A stretch of DNA of 64,000 nt, from positions 345,897 to 409,896 of the forward strand of contig CP070638.1 in assembly GCA_020354025.1 (NCBI GenBank), written 5' to 3'. Made by a program: the position numbers and the translations under genes. This document shows, in pieces, positions 53,136-61,826 of this stretch; position 1 is the first letter of the stretch; every line of letters begins with the position of its first letter. The notes beneath the pieces were generated by a model. The model had not been told where the DNA came from. It made no database searches and worked only from the letters and a program-made list of their open reading frames with translations. The DNA comes from Fidelibacterota bacterium. GTDB taxonomy: Bacteria > Fidelibacterota > Marinisomatia > SCGC-AAA003-L08 > TS1B11.

Positions 53136-54347
53136 CTATTGTAAAATGAGATGTCCTAGCTTATCTCGTTTGGTTTCCAGATAAAGCTTGTTTTCGGCAT
53201 GGGCTGGGATCTCGACTGGTTCCCGATCCACCACCTCCAGACCGTATCCATCCAGACCGACGATCTTCCTGGGATTGTTCGTCAGCAGCCGCAGCTTCCG
53301 CACGCCCAGGTCTCTCAGTATCTGAGCGCCTATGCCATACTCCCGCAAATCAGACTTGAAACCGAGGCTCTGGTTGGCTTCTACCGTATCCAGACCCTTT
53401 TCCTGCAGGCTATATGCCAACAGCTTGTTTTTCAGGCCGATCCCCCGCCCTTCCTGACGTAAATATACCAGCACCCCCCGTCCCTCATCGTTGATCCTCT
53501 GAAGGGCTCTCTCGAGCTGTGGCCCGCAGTCGCATCGGAAGGAACCGAAAATATCTCCGGTGAGGCACTGGCTGTGAACCCGCACTAGAACTGGGTCATC
53601 ATCTGAAAATTCGCCTTTGACCAGGGCAAGGTGCGTATCATGATGGATATTGTCCTGATAGACAGCCAGATTGAACTCGCCGTACCTGGTAGGGAATCGC
53701 AACGTCGTCAGCAATTCCACCAGCTTCTCCCTGGTGCGTCGGTAGGCGATGATCTCGGCCACGCTGATGATTTTTAGCCCGTACTTCTTGGCGATTGCTT
53801 CCAGCTTCTCACCTCGGGCCATGCTGCCATCCTCATCCACGATCTCTACCAGCAGGGCCATCGGCTGGGCGTCGGTCTCCTCGGCTATAGCCAGCCGCGC
53901 CAAGTCCACGCTGGCCTCAGTATGCCCCGCCCGCTGGAGCACCCCTCCCGGCTTGGCCACTAGCGGGAACATATGACCCGGTCGCGCCAGATCCTGTGAC
54001 TGAGCATTCGGATCAAGAAGAACCTGGAGCGTCTGCCAGCGGTCTTGGGCGGAAATACCGGTGGCAGTTTTCTCCACAGCGTCCACGCTCACGGTAAAGG
54101 CTGTCTCGTGTAGGGCAGTGTTCCGGGGCACCATGGGAGGAAGCCTCAGCTGCTGGGCTCGCTCTTTGGTAAGCGGTACACAGATAAGACCCCGTCCAGT
54201 GCGCATCATGAAGTTGATGTCTTCCGGCCGGGCTTTCTCCGCCAGCATGATAAAATCCCCCTCATCCTCACGCTCCTTGTCGTCCGTGACGATGACCATC
54301 TTGCCGGCCCTCAGATCGTTCAGTACATCTTCTACTAATTCAAACAT
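53136..54347 (-). CDS. ribBA: 3,4-DHBP synthase / GTP cyclohydrolase II fusion
   Basis: A 403-residue fusion supplying both riboflavin precursors. The N-terminal DHBP synthase has MVIVTDDKEREDEGDFIMLAEKA, TGRGLICVPLT and GHTEASVDLARLAIAEETDAQPMALLVEIVDEDGSMAR. The C-terminal cyclohydrolase has the zinc cysteines in VRVHSQCLTGDIFGSFRCDCGPQL, then GRGVLVYLRQEGRGIGL, and the RLLTNNPRKIVGLDGYGLEV block. Length is normal. It follows ribE by 2 nt, so it is co-translated. No FMN riboswitch is seen in front of the operon. Confidence 0.98.
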   Translation of the reverse strand: MFELVEDVLNDLRAGKMVIVTDDKEREDEGDFIMLAEKARPEDINFMMRTGRGLICVPLTKERAQQLRLPPMVPRNTALHETAFTVSVDAVEKTATGISAQDRWQTLQVLLDPNAQSQDLARPGHMFPLVAKPGGVLQRAGHTEASVDLARLAIAEETDAQPMALLVEIVDEDGSMARGEKLEAIAKKYGLKIISVAEIIAYRRTREKLVELLTTLRFPTRYGEFNLAVYQDNIHHDTHLALVKGEFSDDDPVLVRVHSQCLTGDIFGSFRCDCGPQLERALQRINDEGRGVLVYLRQEGRGIGLKNKLLAYSLQEKGLDTVEANQSLGFKSDLREYGIGAQILRDLGVRKLRLLTNNPRKIVGLDGYGLEVVDREPVEIPAHAENKLYLETKRDKLGHLILQ

Positions 54348-54349
54348 GC

Positions 54350-55003
54350 TCAGCTTTCGCCAAATCCCCAGCTGCGCAGGATCCCTAGGTCAATATCTCC
54401 ATACTCTTCATCAGGTTCCGTCTCCAGGAAACGCTCAAGGTAGCGAGCAACGATGTCGGTCTCAACATTCACCGGCTCACCTGCCTGCTTTTTACCGAGG
54501 ATTGTCTGTGACAGGGTAAAGGGAATGAGCGCAACTGTAAGACCGGCATGCGAGACATCTACTATGGAAAGCGATACCCCGTCAAGCGCGATGGAGCCCT
54601 TGGGAATACAGTAGCGCAGCCAGTAGGTGTCAACGGTAACAGTCATGCGCACGTCTCCGTGATCCACAGTGACATTGTTGATGTACCCCACCGTCTCTAC
54701 GTGCCCCTGCACAACGTGCCCGTGGAACCGGTCCATCGGTCCCATTGCTCGCTCCAGATTTACCTGGCTGCCCGGTGCGATTTCGCTGAGATTGCTCTTT
54801 TCCAACGTCTCGGAAACCACCTGAACCGTAAAATCCTCTTCAGATTGGTCAACCACAGTCAGGCATACACCATTGACACTGATACTGTGTCCCGTTTCCA
54901 GGTCCTCCATTATCTTCTCACCGGTAATTATCAGCGAGTCATATCCATTTCCATGAGTCCGGCTGACTACACGACCGATCTCTTCAACTATACCTGTAAA
55001 CAT
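54350..55003 (-). CDS. ribE: Riboflavin synthase, alpha subunit
   Basis: A 217-residue enzyme that dismutates lumazine to riboflavin. It has two lumazine-binding repeats: MFTGIVEEIGRV, GHSISVNGVCLTVV, then FHGHVVQGHVETVG and GSIALDGVSLSIV. The C-terminus carries DIVARYLERFLETEPDEEYG. Length and repeat order are normal. The start overlaps the ribD stop by 1 nt (coupled). Confidence 0.97.
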   Translation of the reverse strand: MFTGIVEEIGRVVSRTHGNGYDSLIITGEKIMEDLETGHSISVNGVCLTVVDQSEEDFTVQVVSETLEKSNLSEIAPGSQVNLERAMGPMDRFHGHVVQGHVETVGYINNVTVDHGDVRMTVTVDTYWLRYCIPKGSIALDGVSLSIVDVSHAGLTVALIPFTLSQTILGKKQAGEPVNVETDIVARYLERFLETEPDEEYGDIDLGILRSWGFGES

Positions 55004-56175
55004 TAAGCGTTGTTCCTCGCTATAGAACTTTGATTTAGCATTCCCAATAATGAATGGCCGGGCTGCGCCACAACCAGTTGGTCCCCGCCAATCTCCTCAT
55101 CTTTGACCACACTCCAACCCTCAGGAATGACTAACGCGTTGCGCAAACCTGCCTCCCGCTTTACTTCTGGGTCCGCTTCAAGGGGCGCAGTGAACAGGAC
55201 CACCTCATCCATCAAATCGGCTCGAAGAAATTCTCGGTGCAGGGTTGGTCCGCCTTCAACCAGGAGTGATGTGATGCCCCGCTCCCCCAGCGCATCCAGT
55301 ACCTCCGCCAGGTCAACCCCGGCAGCTGAAGGAGTTACTTTTATCCGCTCGCCCCAAGGGGTTACCCCGCACTCACCCTTGGTGGTAATAACCATAGTCG
55401 GGGCGGCACCGTCATGAAAGAGCCGCAAATCACCGGGCAGCCGCAAGCGGGTGTCCAGCACTATACGCCGGGGATTGTGACCAGCCACATCCCGGACGGT
55501 TAGCTGCGGGTCGTCTATCTCCGCTGTTATCCGGCCAACTAGTATCCCATCCGCTTCGGCACGCAGACCATGGACCCAGCGTCGGGACTCAGGAGACGTA
55601 AACCATTTGCGCTCCGGACTGGCCGCCACAAAATCATCTCTGGTGCGGGCCACTTGAAGGATTACATACGGCCTGCCGGTTAGGATCCACTTGGAGAAAT
55701 CCCTGATCAAGCGGATCCCCTCTTCAGCCAGGATGCCTTCGGCTATTTCAATACCAGACGACTTCAGCTGCGCTATCCCGCAGCCGTTCACCCTGGGATT
55801 GGGATCGCGGACAGCTACAACCACCCGCTTTATACCGGCACCCACCAAAGCATCAGTGCAAGGCGGAGTCTTCTTGCCGGCAAAGCTGGTTGCGCAGGGT
55901 TCAAGAGTAACGTAGGCGGTGGCACCCCGGGCCTTCGTACCTGCATCCAGAATAGCATGGGTCTCAGCGTGGGGACCGCCGAAACGCTCGTGATACCCCT
56001 CCCCTACTACTTGACCGTCACGAACGAGCACACAGCCGACCATCGGGTTTGGGCTGGTGAGCCCCATACCGCGTTTGGCCAGTGTAAATGCCCGGGACAT
56101 ATAGTGCTCATCTTCAGCCAGTCCATGATGGTGGATGCCTGATTTCCCGGGCTTGACGGTTGTTTCGGTCCCCAT
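55003..56175 (-). CDS. ribD: Riboflavin biosynthesis deaminase/reductase
   Basis: About 390 residues. The N-terminal deaminase has NPMVGCVLVRDGQVVGEGYHERFGGPHAETHAI, then VTLEPCATSFAGKKTPPC (zinc His, Cys, Cys). The C-terminal reductase has RPYVILQVARTRDDFVA, DGILVGRITAEIDDPQLTVRD and SLLVEGGPTLHREFL. The long frame starts at 56238, inside the site-2 protease gene. ATG at 56175 has AAGG 6 nt upstream and falls just after that gene's stop, so I chose it. The ATG at 56181 is adjacent to the SD and less likely. First rib gene of the operon. Confidence 0.95.
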   Translation of the reverse strand: MGTETTVKPGKSGIHHHGLAEDEHYMSRAFTLAKRGMGLTSPNPMVGCVLVRDGQVVGEGYHERFGGPHAETHAILDAGTKARGATAYVTLEPCATSFAGKKTPPCTDALVGAGIKRVVVAVRDPNPRVNGCGIAQLKSSGIEIAEGILAEEGIRLIRDFSKWILTGRPYVILQVARTRDDFVAASPERKWFTSPESRRWVHGLRAEADGILVGRITAEIDDPQLTVRDVAGHNPRRIVLDTRLRLPGDLRLFHDGAAPTMVITTKGECGVTPWGERIKVTPSAAGVDLAEVLDALGERGITSLLVEGGPTLHREFLRADLMDEVVLFTAPLEADPEVKREAGLRNALVIPEGWSVVKDEEIGGDQLVVAQPGHSLLGMLNQSSIARNNA

Positions 56176-56183
56176 ATTCATCC

Positions 56184-57254
56184 TTATGACATCTTTAAAG
56201 GTACAGGAATAAAACACAAGATGAAAACAAACAGACATACGAGACCGATGATCAATTCGTACGCTGTAAGTGGTCGGTTAACGTCCGGGACCGGCGGATG
56301 TTTCACCGTACGCATTAGTATCAGGATCAGAAAGCCCCAGAAGAGCCAATTGGGCGATAGAAATATGCCCATGGGTATGAGAGCTACCAGTATGGCTCGC
56401 CCCAACCATTCCTGCCGGTCACCGAGAAGGGCGTAGGCAATATGGCCGCCGTCTAACTGAGCCATCGGCAGGAGATTCAACATTGTCACCAGTAAGCCAA
56501 TCCAGCCCGCAAAGCCCACTGAGTGTAAAAGAATATCTTCTCCGGCCTCCAGACCGGGAAACATTAATGCCGTTGCAGCCTTCATCAGCAGGCTGTCCCC
56601 CAAAAAGAATCCCCCCGCTTCGATCTCGACAACGGTGGATAGATGCAGACCGTAGATCAGTGCGGGCACGGCTACCAGAAAACCGGCAATGGGACCCGCG
56701 GCACCGATCTCCAATAATGCCAGGCGACTGGGAATAGGTCCCCGCATCTTGATAAAGGCTCCAAAGGTGCCAATGATAATGGGTGGTGGTGCCGGAATGA
56801 AATAGGGCAGTGAGACATCGACCCGGTGGCGACGGGCAAAAATGTAGTGACCGGACTCGTGAATCCCAAGAATCGCCATGAGAGTAAGGCTGAAAGGCCA
56901 TCCCTGGATGATGGTCCAGGGTTCCTTGAAGATGTTGTGTCCATTCAGGATAGCCCCCGCTGCCAGAGTGGTCAGAACCGTTGCCAGGAAAAGGAGAACG
57001 TGCGCTCGCGACAGTCGGGGGTAGGTTCGGCGAATACGCTCCCGCAGTATCACATACGACCGGCCATTCCCATGATGGTAGTTTATATCCAGATCCAATC
57101 CCTCCAAGGCTGCCCGATCGGCACCTTTCTCAGTCCCATCTATTAGGTGGTAGAAAACAACCTCACCGTCGCCCAGCTTTCCCCGCCTGTCAATGATCGC
57201 TACCCGGGACAGGGATTGGATCCCGTCTTCAATCTTTGCAGATGCAGTCATCAC
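56184..57254 (-). CDS. Site-2 protease family (M50) membrane metalloprotease
   Basis: A 356-residue intramembrane zinc protease. The zinc motif is LGIHESGHYIFARRH (HExxH), the third ligand is in LNLLPMAQLDGGHIAYALLG (NxxPxxxLDGG), with a GPIAGFLVAVPALIYGL helix and a conserved PLAFI-like FIKMRGPIP segment. About six or seven helices. The N-terminal soluble part (KIEDGIQSLSRVAIIDRRGK) is not a PDZ domain that I can recognise, resembling EGY1/YwhC-like proteins. It precedes ribD by 8 nt and likely shares its transcript. Substrates unknown. Confidence 0.92.
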   Translation of the reverse strand: MMTASAKIEDGIQSLSRVAIIDRRGKLGDGEVVFYHLIDGTEKGADRAALEGLDLDINYHHGNGRSYVILRERIRRTYPRLSRAHVLLFLATVLTTLAAGAILNGHNIFKEPWTIIQGWPFSLTLMAILGIHESGHYIFARRHRVDVSLPYFIPAPPPIIIGTFGAFIKMRGPIPSRLALLEIGAAGPIAGFLVAVPALIYGLHLSTVVEIEAGGFFLGDSLLMKAATALMFPGLEAGEDILLHSVGFAGWIGLLVTMLNLLPMAQLDGGHIAYALLGDRQEWLGRAILVALIPMGIFLSPNWLFWGFLILILMRTVKHPPVPDVNRPLTAYELIIGLVCLFVFILCFIPVPLKMS

Positions 57255-57292
57255 TCAGTACTAAAGTAAAATAGAAGGTAGGGTTCCAGTGT

Positions 57293-57859
57293 TCACGGGA
57301 GAATTAGTGAATCGGGCTTATACCACTTCTTCAGCTCCCTGACAGAAGATGGCAGGTAGACTTCCGATGGTGGCTTGGGAAACATAGGTTTGGTTATTCC
57401 CTCAATGGAGATGGGGACTTCTTCAGTGTTCAGCGTAGTCAGGTAGTTAATCCAATCACGGCAAGCCTGTGTGTAGTCAGCTACAACGCTGTCCGGAAAG
57501 CCCATGGCTCCCAACGAAGTAATCACCACGGCTGAGACTATCGGCAGGTATCGATTGCTCGGATTCTTGTAGAACTCGTCGGTGCCCCGAACGAGGTCAT
57601 CTAGGGCAAAGCGATTCAAGTAGTCGCTGTAGAGGGAATCAGCTAGGGTGGGATCTGCGGCATAAGTCTGCAGGTGATTATACATTCGGCTATTCAATAG
57701 GCCTCGGATATAAGCCCGTTTCATCGGCAGCCTGAACTCGGGGTACTCCTGGGTCAGGCGGTCTATCTCTAACCAATTATAGCCGTCCCAGAACAGTTTG
57801 GACGACTGGGCCGAGAGCACCGTCATCAGTGCAATAGCAAAAATGAGACTTCTAATCAT
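57293..57859 (-). CDS. Exported protein of unknown function just downstream of tRNA-Sec
   Basis: A 188-residue protein. ATG at 57859 gives a clean signal peptide (MIRSLIFAIALMTVLSAQSS). The longer frame to 57910 runs through the tRNA-Sec gene and is rejected. The mature part has SKLFWDGYNWLEIDRL, RAYIRGLLNSRMYN, SLYSDYLNRFALDDLV, FYKNPSNRYLPIVSAVVIT and a C-terminal PSSVRELKKWYKPDSLILP. No motif recognised. The ATG is 3 nt after the tRNA end and lacks an SD, so translation would be leaderless if the tRNA is cut out. It lies upstream of nothing on this strand but the M50 gene, 39 nt before it starts. Confidence 0.8.
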   Translation of the reverse strand: MIRSLIFAIALMTVLSAQSSKLFWDGYNWLEIDRLTQEYPEFRLPMKRAYIRGLLNSRMYNHLQTYAADPTLADSLYSDYLNRFALDDLVRGTDEFYKNPSNRYLPIVSAVVITSLGAMGFPDSVVADYTQACRDWINYLTTLNTEEVPISIEGITKPMFPKPPSEVYLPSSVRELKKWYKPDSLILP

Positions 57860-57862
57860 TTG

Positions 57863-57953
57863 CGGAAACGTGTCGGAGTCGAACCGACCATCCGTCAACC
57901 GACGGATCAACAGTTTTGAAGACTGCGGCGCCCACCGGGACGCATACGCTTCC
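57863..57953 (-). tRNA. selC: tRNA-Sec (selenocysteine, anticodon TCA)
   Basis: A 91-nt tRNA on the minus strand. It has the unusual 8-bp acceptor (GGAAGCGT with ACGTTTCC, one G-U) seen in selenocysteine tRNAs and a 5-bp T stem (GTCGG/CCGAC with TTCGACT). The anticodon loop CTTCAAA gives TCA. There is a long variable arm (TCCGTCGGTTGACGGA), a long D arm, and discriminator G. It serves SelA/SelB-dependent reading of UGA. None of selA, selB or selD is in the window. It sits tightly between two coding genes. Confidence 0.95.
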
Positions 57954-57957
57954 AGAC

Positions 57958-58815
57958 CTAATCTTCAGAAAGTACAAGGTAGCTTATTCCGTAATTCTCC
58001 TTCAGGAGTCTTCCGGCCATTTCGGCATCTTCACGAGATCTGAATCCTATTACCATGACGATGTGAAGGATTCGGTCCCCCGATCGAGTACGGATGATTT
58101 CAACCCGGTAATTTAGCGATTCCAGCAGAGCCTTCTGTCGTTCAGCATTCTCCTGCACGCTGAAAGCCCCTACCTGTAATTTGAATCGTTGCATGGTCCC
58201 GGGATCTTTGGGTGGTGTACTATCGGTTCTCCTTGGCGCTCCGGGACCGGGAACTGCACTCTTGCTGTCGATCTGAGAATGGCTCTCCGGCCCGCCAAAA
58301 GCCTTCCCGGCTTCCAGATCGAATTCTATCTCGGAGTATTTGCGGGAGAACACCTGGGCGTAAAAAAGAGCCGTATCGCGATTGCCCGATACTAACATCG
58401 CATTCAGGAACAGTCGGACTCCTGGGTAGACCAGGTCCGATCGAGGGTAATGCACCGGAATACGCTTTAGGTATTGAGCTGCCTGGACGTATAATCCTCG
58501 GGAATACAGGTACTCACCGATTTTTAAAATTGCGTCATCGGCGTATGGGCTGGAAGGGTAAAGACGGGCCACCCGCTTGTATATATCGATGGCATCATCT
58601 CCATCACGAGTGATGAGCCCCTCAAGGTACAGGACAGTCCCATCGTCCGGATGCTGATCATAGAGTTGAGGCAGAGCCTCGGCGACCTCTTCTACCTTCC
58701 CTTGATATGCCAGGCTAAAGTAATAATCAAGGTCCTGGCCCCACATGGGAACAAAAGTCAGTAGGACAAGGAAAACCGGGCAGCGGGAATTACTCCAGTT
58801 TCTCCAGGGGATCAC
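57958..58815 (-). CDS. Exported TPR/SPOR-domain protein
   Basis: A 285-residue protein. A signal peptide (CPVFLVLLTFVPMWG) is followed by TPR-like repeats (GTVLYLEGLITRDGDDAIDIYKRV, ADDAILKIGEYLYSRGLYVQAAQYLKRI), a Pro/Ser-rich linker (PGPGAPRRTDSTPPKDPG) and a C-terminal SPOR domain (RFKLQVGAFSVQENAERQKALLESLNYRVEI...). SPOR domains bind denuded glycan at division sites, so this protein may localise to the septum. The start overlaps the LapB-like gene by 26 nt. Its stop is 4 nt before the tRNA-Sec 5' end. Confidence 0.87.
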   Translation of the reverse strand: MIPWRNWSNSRCPVFLVLLTFVPMWGQDLDYYFSLAYQGKVEEVAEALPQLYDQHPDDGTVLYLEGLITRDGDDAIDIYKRVARLYPSSPYADDAILKIGEYLYSRGLYVQAAQYLKRIPVHYPRSDLVYPGVRLFLNAMLVSGNRDTALFYAQVFSRKYSEIEFDLEAGKAFGGPESHSQIDSKSAVPGPGAPRRTDSTPPKDPGTMQRFKLQVGAFSVQENAERQKALLESLNYRVEIIRTRSGDRILHIVMVIGFRSREDAEMAGRLLKENYGISYLVLSED

Positions 58816-60013
58816 TGCTTGGGTCCAGCCAGCTCATCAGAGATGTGGGGGCTTCCCGATAGCTGGCCTGCGCTTGTGCTTGTAGACGAATGGAATCCAC
58901 GAGATGGTCCAGTTCTGGCTTTAGGTTGCGCTGGTCGTCCTGCCGATAGCTGAGCTTCAGCTGGATGGCCTGTATCAAGGGATTGCTGGTGGCTGCCTCA
59001 GGGATGGTACTCAGCAGCACCTCCGCCCGATCCAGGTCACCCTTACGCACATAGAAATTGGCCAGACCGGCTACTACATCCAGATTATCGGGGTCTTTCC
59101 CTAATATCTGCTTGAGAAATGGTTCCATATCGTCGAATCGCTGGAGATAGAACAGGGCATCTTCGACCTTTGGGAGTACCATAGATGTGTCAGAGGGTGA
59201 AATATCTAGAAAGGCAGACCAGTGAGCCACCGCCTGTGAATAAAGCTTGGCGACTTTTTCTTCCAGATTCTGCTGCTTTAGGGGATCATCCGCTTCGTCA
59301 GATGTATTCAAGGTAGAGAGTTCCCTTCGGTAGGAATCAGCTTCCTCCACATAGGATTCCGCCAGGAAGTATTGAGCCGGTGCAAAATTCCCATCAATTT
59401 TCAGTGCCTGCTGGTAATGGCCGCGAATTGTCTCCGGCGATTCCTCATGGCGCTGGTCGTATCCCTGTCGGAAGCGGCAAAGGGCCAGGAGTCGGGTGTC
59501 CTCTTTGTCAGTAGCTTTCTGCCATTGGGCCAGGTACTTTCCCGCTGCTTCCCAGTTTCCCAGTCCCCGGTAGAACTTTACCAGATGGCGCAAAGCCCAG
59601 GCATTACGTTTCTCGAGCTTGAGGATGGCCAGAACCCGCTCTACTGCCTGATCATACTGCCTGAGCTCGCCGTGGTCCAGGGCCAGGTTCTTGAGCAGCT
59701 CCACCCGCTCATATACGGTGAGTTCAGACCGGACTAACAGGCTTTCGTGAAGCTTAAGGGCGCTCTCGGATGCGCCGCCCCGTCGCATTACTTGCCCTAA
59801 CTTCAGGTAGGCGGAGGTATGCTCGGTGTCACGGTCGATAACTCCCTTAAAGCATTGGTAAGCCTGCTTCAGGTTGCCACGCAACAGGTGATCGAGCCCC
59901 TCGGTATACAAGCTCTTGACATCGCGTCGGCCTCGGGGACGCGTCATTATTACCAGTGCAATACCCACTATCAGGATAGCTGCGACAACCAGGATGATAT
60001 AGAGTGTGGACAT
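58790..60013 (-). CDS. lapB: LapB/YciM-like TPR membrane protein without rubredoxin domain
   Basis: A 407-residue protein with one N-terminal membrane helix (LYIILVVAAILIVGIALVIM) and a long TPR array (YTEGLDHLLRGNLKQAYQCFKGVI, TSAYLKLGQVMRRGGASESALKLHESLL, NAWALRHLVKFYRGLGNWEAAGKYL). This is the architecture of LapB, which in E. coli controls LPS synthesis by steering LpxC breakdown. The rubredoxin-like Cys module at the C-terminus of E. coli LapB is missing: the tail here is SLMSWLDPSSDPLEKLE. The LapA-like gene lies just upstream, as in E. coli, which supports the name. Confidence 0.83.
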   Translation of the reverse strand: MSTLYIILVVAAILIVGIALVIMTRPRGRRDVKSLYTEGLDHLLRGNLKQAYQCFKGVIDRDTEHTSAYLKLGQVMRRGGASESALKLHESLLVRSELTVYERVELLKNLALDHGELRQYDQAVERVLAILKLEKRNAWALRHLVKFYRGLGNWEAAGKYLAQWQKATDKEDTRLLALCRFRQGYDQRHEESPETIRGHYQQALKIDGNFAPAQYFLAESYVEEADSYRRELSTLNTSDEADDPLKQQNLEEKVAKLYSQAVAHWSAFLDISPSDTSMVLPKVEDALFYLQRFDDMEPFLKQILGKDPDNLDVVAGLANFYVRKGDLDRAEVLLSTIPEAATSNPLIQAIQLKLSYRQDDQRNLKPELDHLVDSIRLQAQAQASYREAPTSLMSWLDPSSDPLEKLE

Positions 60014-60022
60014 GTCCGCTTG

Positions 60023-60400
60023 TTATTCTAGCTGGGACGGCGACTCTTCAGGAGAGGCGGTCGCCGGTTCCGTATCAGGTAATACTTCATGTTCGCTTTC
60101 GAAAAACTCTTCACTCAAAGCCGAATGCCGCAGGTTGTTAAGCTCGGTGCGCAGTTTCTTTAACTGCCGGTTCTGTTGCCGTACTTCTGCATGTTGAGTG
60201 ATGATCTGTACTAGCCCAATGGCAAATCCCAACAGGATCCCCGCCGCCAGGGTGATGACCAGCACATGGGCCAGATTTATGTCAGGCAGTTCCATTCCCG
60301 GTAAAAGCCAGATTGTTACATATTGGCCGGAGTTCTTGCTCAGAAAAAAAGCGAGGGCTAGCACAATCAATAGACCTAGCAGAATCTTAACCAACCGCAT
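60023..60400 (-). CDS. lapA: LapA-domain membrane protein
   Basis: A 125-residue protein with two transmembrane helices (ILLGLLIVLALAFFLSKN and VLVITLAAGILLGFAIGLVQII) joined by a short loop with GMELPDINLAHV, the LapA (YciS-like) layout. A coiled segment (AEVRQQNRQLKKLRTELNNLRH) and an acidic, Pro/Glu-rich tail follow. The start overlaps the miaB stop by 14 nt. With the next gene it forms a lapA-lapB pair of the LPS-control kind. The tail is longer than in E. coli LapA (102 residues). Confidence 0.85.
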   Translation of the reverse strand: MRLVKILLGLLIVLALAFFLSKNSGQYVTIWLLPGMELPDINLAHVLVITLAAGILLGFAIGLVQIITQHAEVRQQNRQLKKLRTELNNLRHSALSEEFFESEHEVLPDTEPATASPEESPSQLE

Positions 60401-61730
60401 GATACGCCTCCTGACAGGATAAATCTACCGCGTTTATGATATGTCCTTGCAGGGCCACACCATGTGAAGTATCGATATGTACTTTCACGAAATCTTTGAT
60501 CCGGGCACTTTCCTTATCAAATACCACCCACTTGTTGCCATCGGTTCGCCCGGCCCACTGCAAGGATGACTTTTTGCTCTCCTTCTCAACCAGCACTTCC
60601 ACCTCCCGCCCTACGTAGGTCCGGTTCCGCACTAGCGTAATGGCCTTTTGAACCGCGATTAGCTGCTCCAGGCGCTCCTGTTTTACCTCATCTGGCACTT
60701 GGTCTTCATACTCAGCAGCCTTCGTTCCCGGTCTGATAGAGTATTTGAAGGTAAAAGCCGAATCAAATCCCAATTGCTCGACTACCTGCAGGGTTTCCTG
60801 AAATTCCACATCCTGCTCCCCGGGGAATCCCACGATGATGTCCGTGCTGATTGTGCACTCAGGCATGACCGCCCGAATACGCTCCACAAGCCTGATATAT
60901 TCCGATCGGGTATATGAGCGATTCATCCGCCGGAGGATGCGGTCAGAGCCGGCTTGTAGCGGTAAGTGAATGGATTCGCAGATGTTGTCGTGGGCGACCA
61001 TTACATCCAGCAGTCGGTCATCCATGTCCGAGGGATGCGGAGACGTATAGCGGATGCGCCTCACTCCCGGCACCGCCGCCACAGATTCCAGCAAATCAGG
61101 AAAGCGGGTACCTTCATATTGGTAGGAATTCACGTTCTGGCCCAGAAGGGTCACTTCGACAAATCCCTGTCGCACCGCTTCTTCCACTTCGGCCACGATA
61201 CCAGCTACCGAACGACTCCGCTCACGACCACGGGTAAAAGGTACTACACAGAAGGTGCAGAACTTATCACAGCCGCGCATAATGGAGGTCCAGGCATTAA
61301 CACCCTCACGCCGGGATGGGAACATGTCGTCATAAACCTCAAAGCGGGATAGCCGAGTGTCTACAATATGCTCCTGCTCGGCTTTACGGTCCTGGACGAG
61401 CTGGGGTAGGCGTCGGTAGCTGTCAGGGCCCAGAACCATATCTACGTAGGGTTTTGACTCCAGTAGGTCGTCCGACAGGTGTTTTGCCATACAACCAAGC
61501 ACTCCGATGAGAATGGAGGGATCATTCTCTTTCAATCGCGCCAGTTGACTCAGACGGTTGTGGATGGTTTTCTCGGCCTTTTCCCTGATGGCACAGGTGT
61601 TGAACAGAATAATCTGCGCGTCTTCCAACCGCGTAGCTCGCCGATGGCCAGATCCATCTAACAGGCCGGCCACCAACTCCGAATCGGCCACATTCATCTG
61701 ACAGCCGTAGGTCTCAATAAAATATCGCAT
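60387..61730 (-). CDS. miaB: tRNA-2-methylthio-N6-dimethylallyladenosine synthase
   Basis: A 447-residue radical-SAM methylthiotransferase acting on A37 of tRNAs. The N-terminal cluster region is YGCQMNVADSE with GCMAKHL, and the radical-SAM motif is RGCDKFCTFCVVPFTRGRERSR. The central part has TLLGQNVNSYQYEG, HLPLQAGSDRILRRMNRSYT and STDIIVGFPGE. The C-terminal TRAM domain is YVGREVEVLVEKESKKSS. Length is normal. It uses Fe-S clusters. It starts at ATG 61730. Confidence 0.97.
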   Translation of the reverse strand: MRYFIETYGCQMNVADSELVAGLLDGSGHRRATRLEDAQIILFNTCAIREKAEKTIHNRLSQLARLKENDPSILIGVLGCMAKHLSDDLLESKPYVDMVLGPDSYRRLPQLVQDRKAEQEHIVDTRLSRFEVYDDMFPSRREGVNAWTSIMRGCDKFCTFCVVPFTRGRERSRSVAGIVAEVEEAVRQGFVEVTLLGQNVNSYQYEGTRFPDLLESVAAVPGVRRIRYTSPHPSDMDDRLLDVMVAHDNICESIHLPLQAGSDRILRRMNRSYTRSEYIRLVERIRAVMPECTISTDIIVGFPGEQDVEFQETLQVVEQLGFDSAFTFKYSIRPGTKAAEYEDQVPDEVKQERLEQLIAVQKAITLVRNRTYVGREVEVLVEKESKKSSLQWAGRTDGNKWVVFDKESARIKDFVKVHIDTSHGVALQGHIINAVDLSCQEAYHAVG

Positions 61731-61826
61731 ATCCTGATGATAATTTCACCTTATAAGTTACAAAGCTGGCCCATGGGGACGTAGTACTTTCCCCATTATG
61801 CTTGTCCTTCCAAACGAGACTATATC

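Noticed and set aside
56176-57292. FMN riboswitch before the riboflavin operon
   Set aside because: The upstream space is taken by the site-2 protease gene, and the 38-nt gap before it has no RFN-type sequence.
57860-57910. Longer N-terminus for the exported protein
   Set aside because: That stretch is the tRNA-Sec gene; the internal ATG begins a signal peptide.
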